The notes: generated by a model from the letters alone, not told the origin. Counted from the stretch's first letter, positions 21,990 to 34,388 are shown. The stretch: 64,000 nt of DNA from Heligmosomoides polygyrus polygyrus (GCA_947396885.1 OX377201.1:66500983-66564982); one strand, 5' to 3'. Made by a program: numbers and translations.

Positions 21990-22992
21990 AATCAGTGCGC
22001 CAAATAACCCATAAATAATTTTAAACGAAAAAATTTGGCCAAGTGCGAAAATATTGCTTCTTGATGACGTCCGAGCAGGATCGACCTAGGGCGCCCACGT
22101 CCTCGATGGGAAATTGTCAAATAATCGATTTTTTGAAATTGGTCGATAATGTCACCATTCGATAGAACTTTGTAAACTGAACAGAATGGTTCCATTGAGA
22201 TTGCCGAGAACTCAAATACGGGCGAGTTAGGGCGAAAGAAACTTCATCGCTGCCCTCCGCGCTTTAAAATGGCCGCTGGGACTAAGGCAGGTTGGGCAGC
22301 TAAGTTGTGGGCAGTTCGTCGTAAAGCACTTTACTGATTTTCTTGCATACGCATTTGTAGCCCGTTAGCTCATCGCGTCTTCCCACAGTGGTCTACTCAA
22401 GTCGGAAAAAATCGTATCACAGAAGGCTAACTGCATATTCGCACCGCTGTGATTTTCTCCACACATAAGCTACACCGCTATGTTTCAGAACTCTTCTTGA
22501 ACTTTCTACTTCCTAGAAAATCCACAAGCTGCAGCCGGAAAGATTCGAACTTGATGGAGTTATTGCGATCAAAGTACGCCCGCGGGTGCAATTTGCGAGC
22601 TGTCGCGCTCAGTTGATCGATAGGTTCGATCCTACATGCATTGTGCACGGCGCACTCTCAGAGTATTTCTGGCATGACAGAACACTTTATGTCATGCTTG
22701 GAATACTCCGAGAACATGCAAGTCCTGGAATATAAGCTTCTCCAATCGCAAAAAAATCTGCTCCAGTCATTTTTGACCGCCCACTACGAAAACGCGATGA
22801 TGTGGTGAAGTTGTATGACGCTTGTGTAGACCTCGAAGAGACGAATCGAAAGTGTCAACCGTTTCTCAGAAAACCTCAAATTAGAAGAATTGTGAGCACG
22901 CAACTGTTTTCGACGGCCTGTGACCGACAACTCGTCCGCGACCGTCCTTCGCAATGGATCGCAAGTTTTCAATTTCGTACATTTTTCGTGGC
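21990..22992 (-). repeat. Inverted duplication 1, inner right arm
   Basis: Inverse of 20149-21720 without the insertion. Between the inner and outer right arms lies ~135 bp not in the left arm, with an endonuclease-like VVLGDFNFPTIKW (23044-23085), probably a CR1 LINE scrap. Confidence 0.65.
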
Positions 22993-23128
22993 TTCCGTAA
23001 TGCCCTTATCAATATTTCAGTTTTCTTGGAAGAATATACTAATTCTGTAGTCTTAGGAGATTTTAATTTTCCCACGATCAAATGGACTACTATTACTTCA
23101 AACTCGCTTTATGGATCTGCAGGTGAAT

Positions 23129-24408
23129 CTTACGGTTAGTCGACGAAGGCAGTAGCCATGTCACAATCTGATGATCTGCTCTCAGTCTTATTCTATCTGT
23201 TTTCCTTTTGGCGTATGTTTACTCTCTGTTAGTGTTTACGTGGAAATGTTCTGCTGCTTGGACCTCCCATTAGAGAGTTTTACGAGGTGGCCCTCACCTG
23301 ATCCACACGACTGCCTCAAAATGCATGAAAATTGGAGAAATATGCGAAAAAGAATAAAATATGCAGGTCTGTGGCGCAAAACTCTTCTCCACGGCGCAAA
23401 GTCAACTTGTCTGCGAAAGCCGTGCGAGGCGGGCTCAGTAGGTAGTCACCCCACCTTAATCTGAGCGGAAGATCATGCTACCGTAATGAAAGGAGACACC
23501 TAATGTAGGAACTCTCTACTTCCTCTACATCTACACTATAATGCGCACCTACAAAAGTGGACGCGAAACTGTTAACCTTCATTGGCTGGGTAGAGCATAG
23601 TCAGGAGGATGAATCGGTAATACTGGCCTCGGCGTCTCCAGTGGTTGAAATTTTTCGCCTAAAGGGTATGTAAGATGCTGTTCGCCAGTATATGTATAGG
23701 TATTGATTGATAAGGGTGGTGGGGTCACTGTCGTTGATTTCGACCGAGCTTCGCCTGTGGGCGTTATTTAAGAAGAATCACAAATATCGTTAGTTGGTTG
23801 AACCTATGAAACGTTGCAGAATGTTCTCGAAAGCTGATTATACTTCCTATCCAACGTTGGCTGGTATGGTTCATTCCAAGCCTGCACTACGGTAAATGAA
23901 ATGAACATTTGATCAAGTACACCACACCAGACGTCAGACAGTCGCCAACCTTCCCAAAAGGACAAACAACACATGATGTTGTTGTGCATAGGTGGTCATA
24001 GAAACGGTTCCTTACCAGCTGCTTCTTAAGGTTGTTAGGGGGTATTGTGCCACCCTCACACCGTGTTGCGGCTCAGCTTTCCTAACGCAGCCACGTATGT
24101 CAGCGGTCAGAGCGTCCGAAATGAACGGGACACAGAACGTTAATTTTGACCGCTCTCGCTGCGATTCCTCAGCGGCTCTTACCTGTCGTCTCTGCCCACT
24201 AGCCCAGCCAATGGGAGCATATCCATTCTGAATCGCGATGAGGTGCGTCATGTTCACAGAGTAAACCGTTTCCGCGGCTTCAGATGAAACCGCTCGAGCA
24301 GCGCGGAACATATTCTGAACAACGGCTCTTTTCGTACCGAATGGGTGATCCGATGCGCAGTGAACAATGATGTTTTCGCTTACTAGCCTCCGGTACCATC
24401 TGGTTCGG
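23129..24408 (-). repeat. Inverted duplication 1, out right arm
   Basis: Inverse of 18404-19690, near-identical. A ~65-bp piece of it (23970-24035) is repeated at 24427-24491. Confidence 0.85.
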
Positions 24409-25041
24409 TTGATCCCGTCAGAAAGAAAACAACACATGATGTTGTTGTGCATAGGTGGTCATAGAAACGGTTCCTTACCAGCTGCTTCTTACACATGACA
24501 TGACATGCATGACATGCACATTAAGGAATGCGAGCCAGTTCGCCCGCGGTTTCTCCCGTACAAATTTAACGTGCGATGACTGCCGGTTAAGTAACTCAAC
24601 GCAAGTATCCATCTCGAGTTGAGTTTGACAGACGATGATCATCAATATACCGGCAGTAGATGATGGGCATTCGATCTAGCAGAGGAGCTTCCACATTTGG
24701 CAGTACTGGAGCTAGTCTTTGACCCATGGCAAGGCTTCTTATCTGCTTGTGATACTCACTCGACCTAAACATGTTGCACTGCAGACACTCACTGACGAAC
24801 CCCACCACCTGCAGTACAGATAGACCCAACAGTACATGTTTATGCTGATGTGATGTTCATTTAAAATTTCCACAAGTGCCTCCATTGCGCATTTGTTGGA
24901 GACGTTAGTGTAGAGCAACGTTACGTCACATGACTCCATAAGGCATTCCTTCTGCAATCTAGCCTCTCTCTGCTTCAGGCAGAGAGGCTGATAACCTCTA
25001 CTCTTAAAAGGGTGTACCGCGCTAGAGTAGTATTTCCGCAC
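23860..25041 (-). pseudogene. PLE remnant: RT core plus connector
   Basis: Reading on the minus strand: RT part with DVTLLYTNVSNKCAMEAL (24860-24910), then SLAMGQRLAPVLPNVEAP and IIYCRYIDDHRLSNST (24596-24829), which are the RT motifs of Penelope-like elements including the IDD catalytic pair. The connector (24012-24452) and YLIKC follow. Frameshifts lie near 24830 and between 24420 and 24596. This is the more complete version of the fragment in the left arm, so the duplicated arm may derive from here. Confidence 0.7.
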
Positions 25042-25313
25042 TACCTTATTTACCTATTTGCTTCATCGTTAGGCCATTTATTTTTCTATCTATTTATTTA
25101 TTTGTTTGCACGAGTACAAGTACAGTCGTGCGCAAACTGTATAAAAAAATCACCAAACTATAAAAGCAAATACAATCGACACATATTCTCTAGGTGAAAC
25201 AGTAAATGATGGACAACGTCTAAGTCATCAGGAAGTTATGGCTTCAGATGGGATTTTAGGAATTTTTTAAAAGCTTCGTAATTCCCAGGAAGATTCTGTC
25301 TTCTCCGAAGCTT

Positions 25314-25760
25314 CTAATATGAAGGGAGGGTCCTATGCAAGAAAAAGAAGCGCCTACAATTTCGCTTGGCTTTTTCAGCATCATATTTTATAGTACCACC
25401 ACGAATATTAGATGCTCTCAACGTCACTAGGTCAGTGAGTTTTATTCTGCTTTCATCGTTAGCAATTTTGTGAAAGAGCAACAGGTAATTTCTCCTTCTT
25501 TTAAACTGAATAGTGTCGAGCCCAAATTCACGATTCCTGATTTTACTTGACGGAATTTGGTCATATGTAAACCCCAAGCCACGTATCATAAGCTTTCTGG
25601 TGAAGCTGTTCTGAACTCGTTCTATCATATCACTAGCCTTTCGTGTGTAAGGGTTAAAAACTGGCGTACCATACTCCAGTATTGGCCTGACAAAAACCCT
25701 ATACGCCTGGAGAAGAATGTAACTGTCATTTGAAGAGAAGGCTCTATATGTACATCTCAT
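25314..25760 (-). pseudogene. CR1-like LINE C-terminal fragment
   Basis: 148 codons with VFVRPILEYGTPVFNPY, NSFTRKLMIRGLGFTY and RRRNYLLLFHKI, the post-RT C-terminal region of CR1/jockey-type LINEs. It corresponds to 16369-16737 but is a different, less decayed copy. The mirror copy is 36325-36771. Confidence 0.75.
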
Positions 25761-27696
25761 CTCAAAGTGCTGCTGCGTTTCCGTCCCTCGTCAGTTGTGC
25801 TGAGGGTAGAATGCGAAATTGCAGTCAATAGGCAAACCACCAACTAGCGCGTAGGTTTTTCCGCATCAATGTATTTGAGTTTGGATAGCGCATGTAAGGC
25901 CCGAGGATGAAGGCGCAAGCCTCTCAATGCGTCGTAGTCAGCATCCCATGTCCACACCAGCTCGACGCCTGTGTATCCTTGACGGACATATGCCCTGCTC
26001 CCCTTCTCCATACGAACTCTGGCTCGCTGTTACAGAAAGTAGTTGGAAGGGACTCCAGCGGTCCAGTGAATTGTAACCCCAGGGATAGAGCAGGAAGGAC
26101 CACGTGCGGAGTTTCTTCGCTTGCGGATTCACCCGCCCCCTAGCCTTCCAATAGAGCAGCTGGCTCGAAATAGCAGGAGACTTGCCTTTGCGGCCGAGTG
26201 CAAACGGTCCCACTCAAAAGTCGGTACCGAGATTGGCTGACGCGGTGGGGTTCAGTGCTCTGCCGCCTTCCCGCACTCCGCTGTGAGAAATAGCGACATG
26301 GACCGGCCCAATGTTTTTCATGCACCTGTTCACATAATCCAATAAATAGTCTGTTTGAAGAATAAAGGATATCAGCGAGCAGTACGATGCAGTTCATCAG
26401 TACTTCTGGGGGCGTGCTGATCTACACATCCTACGTCTGCAGCTTATCGAAGGCACAATTTCAATGACTACTCGGTCTACACAATTTTCAGCAGTAGCCT
26501 GCCGCGCACAAGTCTTCGGCAGGCTACTGGTATTAGTTTTACCTCCCCATGCATAACTAACTGGTGCCTACCAATTCTCCAAATCTAGAGCGAAGGGATG
26601 ACCTTAAAGTAAGCTCCCATTGACCCCAACGGCATTCATCGTGATTCTCCAGTGATTGATTCCCTATCCCTTACGGTCTGCTGAAATCGAGTCGCTCAAG
26701 AAGACGTCCCGGGTGTCAGCCAATCGTGGATGTTTCGAATTCCACAGCCCTGTCCCTGACCGCGGCTGTTCTGCTATAGAACGCTTCGTGCGCTTCATGA
26801 GCGAGAGAGTTGATAGTCTCCGAGTCCCAGCTAACGAGTTTCCCGCTCAGGCGAAGGTTCAGAAAGCAACGAACGCATAGCCATATGATCGACCCTGAAC
26901 TTCCTTGCGCGGGCTTGGAGACTAAGCTTCTGTTTGAGCGAAGGTTTAGTCAAGGTGGAAAACGAAGAGAAATTCTTTGTGCGAGTAGCTCGAATGAAAG
27001 ATCGAACCTATGGCGAAAGAAAACGGAAACCCGCAATTTGCACTAGCCTAGTGCCTTTGGCGGGTTTCCAACGTGATTACGTCACAGGAGAGGGATTTTT
27101 CGGTTGAACATGCCCTTTTCTTTGAACATGGACCGGGTAAATCAGTTTGAGAAATTTCAGCCAGCCTTCCCATTCAGTCAGAAGTGACATGCACGTGCGT
27201 CGGGAGTAGAAGACATCCGGAATTTAAGGCGAGTCGTCCTTGATCAAATGGGAAAAGCGACACCTTACTTCTGCTGCCTCAGAACGGCCATAGTCTTGCC
27301 CCCAAAAAATTGAGCTAGAAGTTCTCCAAAATACGTGTGCTATTGTCCCAGCTCATGTTTAGTGGTTACAACAGGGTTTCTGAAAAATTAGAAGATTAAA
27401 AGGATTGTTGTCGGAATTAGTAAACCCCTTTGAGATACATATGGGTCATGCATTCCAGTGCTGCTCATGTGAAGGTCATTTGGATGTACATTTTTCCCAA
27501 AATGACTTGCTGTGCCCACCCGACGGAAAGGTGAGCGCTTTATCCTGGCCAGACAGGTGGAGTATGTACTAATCAGACCATTGACCCCGGGTGGATGATA
27601 GGCTTGGGCAGCCCCTCCAAAACCTCAGGGTAACCTTCCCACTCGTATGGGACTTGGCCGTCCTACACGTTTGATCTAGGCCAAAAACCAGCTCAA

Positions 27697-28488
27697 GTGC
27701 AACTTCCAACGCCCATTACTTTCAGCTTAAGCGCTTTCTTAAGAGCAATTAACGTCAAGTACAACCCAGAAAATTTTGGTTACTCTATAATAGGTAAAAT
27801 TTGTAATAAAAAATGTGCAGCTTGTGATATTATGAATACTAATAATCATATCGATAGTTTTACTATCGGTTGCGTTATGAATACTTATAAGACAGATTTA
27901 GCCTCCTGCATGTCTTCCAATTTTGTACATTGCCGTTCTTGTGTAGATTGTGGTCAACATTGTGTAGGTATTACAACAAGAAAACTGAAAACTAGGATAA
28001 AGGAGCGTATAAGTAATATCTATAGGCAAAAAACTAAAAAAAATCTTTTACAAACATTTGATGGTACTTGTTCTAGTAAAACAATTAAAGTTGCTATCCT
28101 AGATAATCTTGAAGAAAGCGCAGACATAACCATTCCGAAGGATAAAGAACTTTTCTGGATCAAACTTTTAATTACCGCATACCTCTTTGGCTTTAATAAC
28201 AACATGAAACGTAATGGTAATTTAACACATATTTCTAATCCTCTCTCACATAAGCCTAATCATCCATTTATTAATCTACAGATAGTTAAAAATCGTTCAA
28301 GCAGAGGTAAGAAACAGAAAAAGAGAACTGAAAAGCGCTTTAGCTTTAAAGACTTATTGAAAGTACACTGTGCTTTCTTAATGATCGATTTTGTAATGGC
28401 TTCAAACATTTCAGATTCCTTAAATGTAAAAACCAAAACTATATTAAAACTCTTTTACCAACTACTCTCAATAATATGGAATCTTTAG
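27697..28488 (+). pseudogene. PLE C-terminal domain: zinc finger plus GIY-YIG endonuclease
   Basis: An open 263-codon frame without an RT upstream. CNKKCAACDIM is a cysteine motif like the CCHH finger of PLEs. The GIY-YIG region follows: FVHCRSCVDCGQHCVGITT (positions ~83-98) with RKLKTRIKERISNIYR, and ELFWIKLLITAYLFGFNNNM near residue 155. These match the nuclease fold order, but the first GIY/YIG tyrosines are replaced (HCVGIT), so nuclease activity is doubtful. Composition is very AT-rich and lysine-rich, unlike its flanks, and like the RT fragment at 38.5-39.8 kb; both may come from one family. Confidence 0.7.
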
Positions 28489-28873
28489 TAGCCTCTCATG
28501 GAAATCAAATTCTGTTACTCAGTACACTATGTTACTTCCATTTTAACTATGGTGATAGTTTTGGGCAAAAACCAATGAGAAATAATAGTTGGACCAACCT
28601 TACGATAGAATAGTGTATCAATATCAAGTACATATTTCCAAAAAACTCTTCAACTCAATAGTTTTTTAGGTAGCATAGGTAACAATACTACATATAGTCT
28701 CCTGCATTTGCAATAAATATCAATGCTTTATAAATTCTTATTATGGACATGTGGTTACTGGGAATATTGATATTTTTCAAAATTTAGAAGCTTACCAATT
28801 ATTATGTAAAGGAACGAAGTGCAGGCCACAGCCTAGTTTCACTTATTGCGACATCAAACAAATCTGGCATAAT

Positions 28874-29161
28874 ATTAGGTTGTCCTATAAGTCTTTGCCG
28901 TTTTTTTTTCAACGATTCACTGCAGATTACGCCGGCGGTCTCTTGCATAGCGCTGCATAGCTTTCGAAAGAGAATGATTTGCTCTATCAGAACATGTATT
29001 GCGTTTCTTTTTTCATCATGAATTTTGTCAATTTTTAGGCCGTTGAGGTGAAAAATGAAAAAGTGAAAAAGTAGCCACTAAAGTTCGCGCACTTGTTCTC
29101 TCCGCTTAGGTTCGTAATTTTTTGCGCAGTTTTTTACAGCATTTGGAAGGCAATGTTCTGT
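28874..29161 (+). mobile_element. Solo mariner-like end (TTAGGTTGTCC family), arm copy
   Basis: Starts TTAGGTTGTCCTATAAGTC, a mariner-type terminus, and runs ~285 bp to AATGTTCTGTAC. The same block occurs at 32924-33211 (mirror), 38278-38543 (inverted) and 52436-52665 (cut by the N gap). It lacks an opposite TIR and a transposase. Confidence 0.65.
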
Positions 29162-29165
29162 ACTA

Positions 29166-29445
29166 CCAGGCTGTCCAATAATTCCTGTCCGAAAATTTTC
29201 AAAATTCTATAATTTTCCTTAGAAGTGTTATAATATAAGGCAAGTGTAAAAACCTTCTAGAAGGTTCTCCAGAGTTCCACGCTAAGGGTATATAAGGCGC
29301 AATCGCCGCGTCTAGCTACCAGTACAAGCTAAAATGGACCAAGGTCGAATTCGTACGTTCGTGTACTACGAGTGACTGCTGGGCAATGACACGAGCATCG
29401 CGGTCGCATCATCTGCAGAGCGTGCACGGAGGATGCAGTGTCCCA
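29166..29445 (+). mobile_element. Mariner 5' end, truncated
   Basis: Begins with TIR CCAGGCTGTCCAATAATTCC preceded by TA (29164-29165). It has the same leader as the 51190-52432 mariner and starts the transposase at ATG 29334 (MDQGRIRTFVYYE followed by a stop). Similarity ends near 29445 where a GC-rich segment of other origin begins. Confidence 0.8.
29253..29297 (+). promoter_or_regulatory. Heat-shock-element-like motif plus TATA box in the mariner leader
   Basis: CTTCTAGAAGGTTCT (29254-29268) is a perfect nTTCnnGAAnnTTCn array, the binding pattern of HSF. GGGTATATAAGG (29287-29298) follows, ~36 bp upstream of the transposase ATG. Both are also present in the 52.3-kb copy. Heat response is inferred. 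Confidence 0.55.
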
Positions 29446-29935
29446 ACGGGGAGGGGGCGTTCGTATCGGCTGGTTGTAGGCGCCGCCGCCGCGCGCCCAG
29501 GTGGCCATACCTGCGGCGTCATCCCCCGCTCGCCGTCTCCGCTCACGCTGTGGCACCCGTCGCGCGCGCGGCGGACAACGGCCCGACGGAGACCGTCGTC
29601 GGCGGCCCCACAACGGCGCCCCGTCGACGAGCGGAGCACGCAGGTCGACCAGATTTGCTGGGACTGCGATCAATAGGATGTTCAGAGGATTTACAAAACG
29701 GGTGTAAAGATACCTGTTGGCGTGAAACAAACATAGCTCTACATCAGAATTTCGAGCTCTATCTAATGAGCTCTACCCCAAACTTATCAATGCAACAGTT
29801 GATGCAATATTCTTCAAATTTGAAACTGAAAAATAATTCTTCGCAAACCTGCTACGAAGCTGTAAAAGGAATGTTTACAGACTAAAATTTCACACAGAAT
29901 TCAACTACGCCGTCTAAATGCCTTCTAGGGGAGCT
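29446..29935. repeat. GC-rich segment fused to the mariner end
   Basis: Strongly GC-rich from 29460 to 29660, then AT-rich. It is repeated in the mirror arm and, diverged, at 36911-37430 next to a mariner 3' half. Long overlapping frames in both strands reflect composition. Origin unknown. Confidence 0.6.
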
Positions 29936-30033
29936 CTTTTTTAAAGAAAAAATTGTGTGGATGACACCGTTGGGGACATGTCTCCAAGGCAACATTCTAC
30001 ACAGAATTCAATTACAAAATTTATGTTCATAAA

Positions 30034-30340
30034 TACAGTGTGTCTCAAAAATGCATACGCTGTTTGAAGTGTGATAACCTTGCTCAAAGGCACTGAAGAA
30101 CTTTATGGCTCATATAAAATTTTAAGACAGTAACAATTTTCTGACAAATGAGCGACATGGACTGCGCCATGCACTCGTCTAAAACCTTGCTCGAATAATT
30201 GTTTTCGCTTGAATATTTTTTATAATTTCTCCGAAAAATGGCCGTTTCGATTGATGTGAGCTTCTTTAAAGGTCTGAAAGTTAAAAACACATCATGGCTT
30301 GCGAAAAATGCAGAGCATCCTAAAAAAAAATGCATGTACT
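30034..30340 (+). mobile_element. Possible Tc1/mariner-type end
   Basis: TACAGTGTGTCTCAAAAATG at 30034 looks like a mariner-type terminus followed by ~300 bp that stops at the palindrome edge. No matching opposite terminus or transposase was found. Confidence 0.35.
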
Positions 30341-30800
30341 GTATGTGCATGTATGTCATTCAGCGGTTCGAAACACAGCCCGGGGGTAATTGAGGTCACT
30401 GAACACGATTCTAAATGTTGTTTTTAAAGTTTCGATCGCCATCAACCGATATTGATCAAATTATCGATTCTTTGTGGATGTCAATCGAGCGGTTCGAAAC
30501 TTCAGCTCTGGGGATAAGCGAGGTCACTGAACACATAGTCTTTCATTGCCCCCTCATAAGACCTCGACCTCCTGGAGGCCGTGCGTGCAGGAGCGAGGTT
30601 ATGTTTATTACCAGGTAGTAGGGACATGTCAATTAATCGTTGCTCAATCGTTGCTTACCGCCGTCACTGCTTCTGTGAATCGACCATATAGTGAAGTAGC
30701 ACAAATTCTCCACTCTACAGTCAATAAAGGGTATCGGAGAGTCGCCTACGCACTTCGACGGTGTTTTCGAACTTCCAGTGGCACTTCAAGATAAACTCCT
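30341..30800. other. Palindrome 2 spacer, no recognised gene
   Basis: Single-copy spacer between the arms. It contains an internal duplication: AGCGGTTCGAAAC and GAGGTCACTGAACAC occur at ~30362-30405 and ~30489-30535. Confidence 0.5.
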
Positions 30801-31169
30801 TCTCTTCGAAAAAAGCCTAGAGTCGGGCCTGACTCTTGTTATGGGCTTAGAAATGTAGAGAGGGTTATTAGAGCGATAGCGAAAGCAATAAATTGTGCAG
30901 TCAATGAACTCACACGTCACGTGCCTTTCACATAGTTGCACATCTCTAAACGTTGAAATAGGCATTGCACAGGTTAGTGCGGCCAAGTAGTAACAGAATT
31001 TTAACAAACAGTTAGCCCATGCACAATCAATCGAGTCTGAAATGCAAGGTTTCAGTCGAACGCATGGCGCAATCTTGACTATTTGCATTACAAAGAAATT
31101 TCGTCACCTTGAGCTTTTATATGAGTTTTAAAATCTTCAAAAGCTTCACTATCACCAATGTTAGAACCA
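30801..31169 (+). repeat. 369-bp sequence duplicated across the N gap, copy 1
   Basis: Identical by eye to 31370-31738, both running from TCTCTTCGAAAAAAGCC to ATGTTAGAACCA. Confidence 0.9.
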
Positions 31170-31369
31170 NNNNNNNNNNNNNNNNNNNNNNNNNNNNNNN
31201 NNNNNNNNNNNNNNNNNNNNNNNNNNNNNNNNNNNNNNNNNNNNNNNNNNNNNNNNNNNNNNNNNNNNNNNNNNNNNNNNNNNNNNNNNNNNNNNNNNNN
31301 NNNNNNNNNNNNNNNNNNNNNNNNNNNNNNNNNNNNNNNNNNNNNNNNNNNNNNNNNNNNNNNNNNNNN
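31170..31369. other. Assembly gap (200 N)
   Basis: Exactly 200 N, a conventional placeholder length. The flanking 369-bp exact duplication suggests the two contigs overlap and the gap is false. Confidence 0.95.
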
Positions 31370-31738
31370 TCTCTTCGAAAAAAGCCTAGAGTCGGGCCTG
31401 ACTCTTGTTATGGGCTTAGAAATGTAGAGAGGGTTATTAGAGCGATAGCGAAAGCAATAAATTGTGCAGTCAATGAACTCACACGTCACGTGCCTTTCAC
31501 ATAGTTGCACATCTCTAAACGTTGAAATAGGCATTGCACAGGTTAGTGCGGCCAAGTAGTAACAGAATTTTAACAAACAGTTAGCCCATGCACAATCAAT
31601 CGAGTCTGAAATGCAAGGTTTCAGTCGAACGCATGGCGCAATCTTGACTATTTGCATTACAAAGAAATTTCGTCACCTTGAGCTTTTATATGAGTTTTAA
31701 AATCTTCAAAAGCTTCACTATCACCAATGTTAGAACCA
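31370..31738 (+). repeat. 369-bp sequence duplicated across the N gap, copy 2
   Basis: Identical to 30801-31169; directly followed by the right arm of palindrome 2. Confidence 0.9.
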
Positions 31739-33596
31739 CTCAAAGAGTACATGCATTTTTTTTAGGATGCTCTGCATTTTTCGCAAGCCATGATGTGTTT
31801 TTAACTTTCAGACCTTTAAAGAAGCTCACATCAATCGAAACGGCCATTTTTCGGAGAAATTATAAAAAATATTCAAGCGAAAACAATTATTCGAGCAAGG
31901 TTTTAGACGAGTGCATGGCGCAGTCCATGTCGCTCATTTGTCAGAAAATTGTTACTGTCTTAAAATTTTATATGAGCCATAAAGTTCTTCAGTGCCTTTG
32001 AGCAAGGTTATCACACTTCAAACAGCGTATACATTTTTGAGACACACTGTATTTATGAACATAAATTTTGTAATTGAATTCTGTGTAGAATGTTGCCTTG
32101 GAGACATGTCCCCAACGGTGTCATCCACACAATTTTTTCTTTAAAAAAGAGCTCCCCTAGAAGGCATTTAGACGGCGTAGTTGAATTCTGTGTGAAATTT
32201 TAGTCTGTAAACATTCCTTTTACAGCTTCGTAGCAGGTTTGCGAAGAATTATTTTTCAGTTTCAAATTTGAAGAATATTGCATCAACTGTTGCATTGATA
32301 AGTTTGGGGTAGAGCTCATTAGATAGAGCTCGAAATTCTGATGTAGAGCTATGTTTGTTTCACGCCAACAGGTATCTTTACACCCGTTTTGTAAATCCTC
32401 TGAACATCCTATTGATCGCAGTCCCAGCAAATCTGGTCGACCTGCGTGCTCCGCTCGTCGACGGGGCGCCGTTGTGGGGCCGCCGACGACGGTCTCCGTC
32501 GGGCCGTTGTCCGCCGCGCGCGCGACGGGTGCCACAGCGTGAGCGGAGACGGCGAGCGGGGGATGACGCCGCAGGTATGGCCACCTGGGCGCGCGGCGGC
32601 GGCGCCTACAACCAGCCGATACGAACGCCCCCTCCCCGTTGGGACACTGCATCCTCCGTGCACGCTCTGCAGATGATGCGACCGCGATGCTCGTGTCATT
32701 GCCCAGCAGTCACTCGTAGTACACGAACGTACGAATTCGACCTTGGTCCATTTTAGCTTGTACTGGTAGCTAGACGCGGCGACTGCGCCTTATATACCCT
32801 TAGCGTGGAACTCTGGAGAACCTTCTAGAAGGTTTTTACACTTGCCTTATATTATAACACTTCTAAGGAAAATTATAGAATTTTGAAAATTTTCGGACAG
32901 GAATTATTGGACAGCCTGGTAGTACAGAACATTGCCTTCCAAATGCTGTAAAAAACTGCGCAAAAAATTACGAACCTAAGCGGAGAGAACAAGTGCGCGA
33001 ACTTTAGTGGCTACTTTTTCACTTTTTCATTTTTCACCTCAACGGCCTAAAAATTGACAAAATTCATGATGAAAAAAGAAACGCAATACATGTTCTGATA
33101 GAGCAAATCATTCTCTTTCGAAAGCTATGCAGCGCTATGCAAGAGACCGCCGGCGTAATCTGCAGTGAATCGTTGAAAAAAAAACGGCAAAGACTTATAG
33201 GACAACCTAATATTATGCCAGGTTTGTTTGATGTCGCAATAAGTGAAACTAGGCTGTGGCCTGCACTTCGTTCCTTTACATAATAATTGGTAAGCTTCTA
33301 AATTTTGAAAAATATCAATATTCCCAGTAACCACATGTCCATAATAAGAATTTATAAAGCATTGATATTTATTGCAAATGCAGGAGACTATATGTAGTAT
33401 TGTTACCTATGCTACCTAAAAAACTATTGAGTTGAAGAGTTTTTTGGAAATATGTACTTGATATTGATACACTATTCTATCGTAAGGTTGGTCCAACTAT
33501 TATTTCTCATTGGTTTTTGCCCAAAACTATCACCATAGTTAAAATGGAAGTAACATAGTGTACTGAGTAACAGAATTTGATTTCCATGAGAGGCTA

Positions 33597-34388
33597 CTAA
33601 AGATTCCATATTATTGAGAGTAGTTGGTAAAAGAGTTTTAATATAGTTTTGGTTTTTACATTTAAGGAATCTGAAAAGTTTGAAGCCATTACAAAATCGA
33701 TCATTAAGAAAGCACAGTGTACTTTCAATAAGTCTTTAAAGCTAAAGCGCTTTTCAGTTCTCTTTTTCTGTTTCTTACCTCTGCTTGAACGATTTTTAAC
33801 TATCTGTAGATTAATAAATGGATGATTAGGCTTATGTGAGAGAGGATTAGAAATATGTGTTAAATTACCATTACGTTTCATGTTGTTATTAAAGCCAAAG
33901 AGGTATGCGGTAATTAAAAGTTTGATCCAGAAAAGTTCTTTATCCTTCGGAATGGTTATGTCTGCGCTTTCTTCAAGATTATCTAGGATAGCAACTTTAA
34001 TTGTTTTACTAGAACAAGTACCATCAAATGTTTGTAAAAGATTTTTTTTAGTTTTTTGCCTATAGATATTACTTATACGCTCCTTTATCCTAGTTTTCAG
34101 TTTTCTTGTTGTAATACCTACACAATGTTGACCACAATCTACACAAGAACGGCAATGTACAAAATTGGAAGACATGCAGGAGGCTAAATCTGTCTTATAA
34201 GTATTCATAACGCAACCGATAGTAAAACTATCGATATGATTATTAGTATTCATAATATCACAAGCTGCACATTTTTTATTACAAATTTTACCTATTATAG
34301 AGTAACCAAAATTTTCTGGGTTGTACTTGACGTTAATTGCTCTTAAGAAAGCGCTTAAGCTGAAAGTAATGGGCGTTGGAAGTTGCAC
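33597..34388 (-). pseudogene. PLE GIY-YIG domain, mirror copy
   Basis: Same 263 codons as 27697-28488 except one I/F change late in the frame (ASNISDSL versus ASNFSDSL). Confidence 0.7.

Larger units (their letters stand above)
25175..30340 (+). repeat. Palindrome 2, left arm (5.17 kb)
   Basis: Reverse complement of 31746-36910. Paired positions sum to 62085 along the arm, so there are no internal indels except an A9/T8 run near 30322. I noticed only three substitutions (for example near 28410, 28862 and 29301). It carries a CR1 tail, a PLE GIY-YIG ORF, a mariner-type end and a mariner 5' fragment. 25761-27696 contains no recognised gene. Confidence 0.9.

Noticed and set aside
29409..29885. 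Several 60-150 codon arginine-rich ORFs in the GC-rich segment
   Set aside because: Overlapping frames on both strands of one GC-rich block; mirrored in the other arm; no domain recognised.
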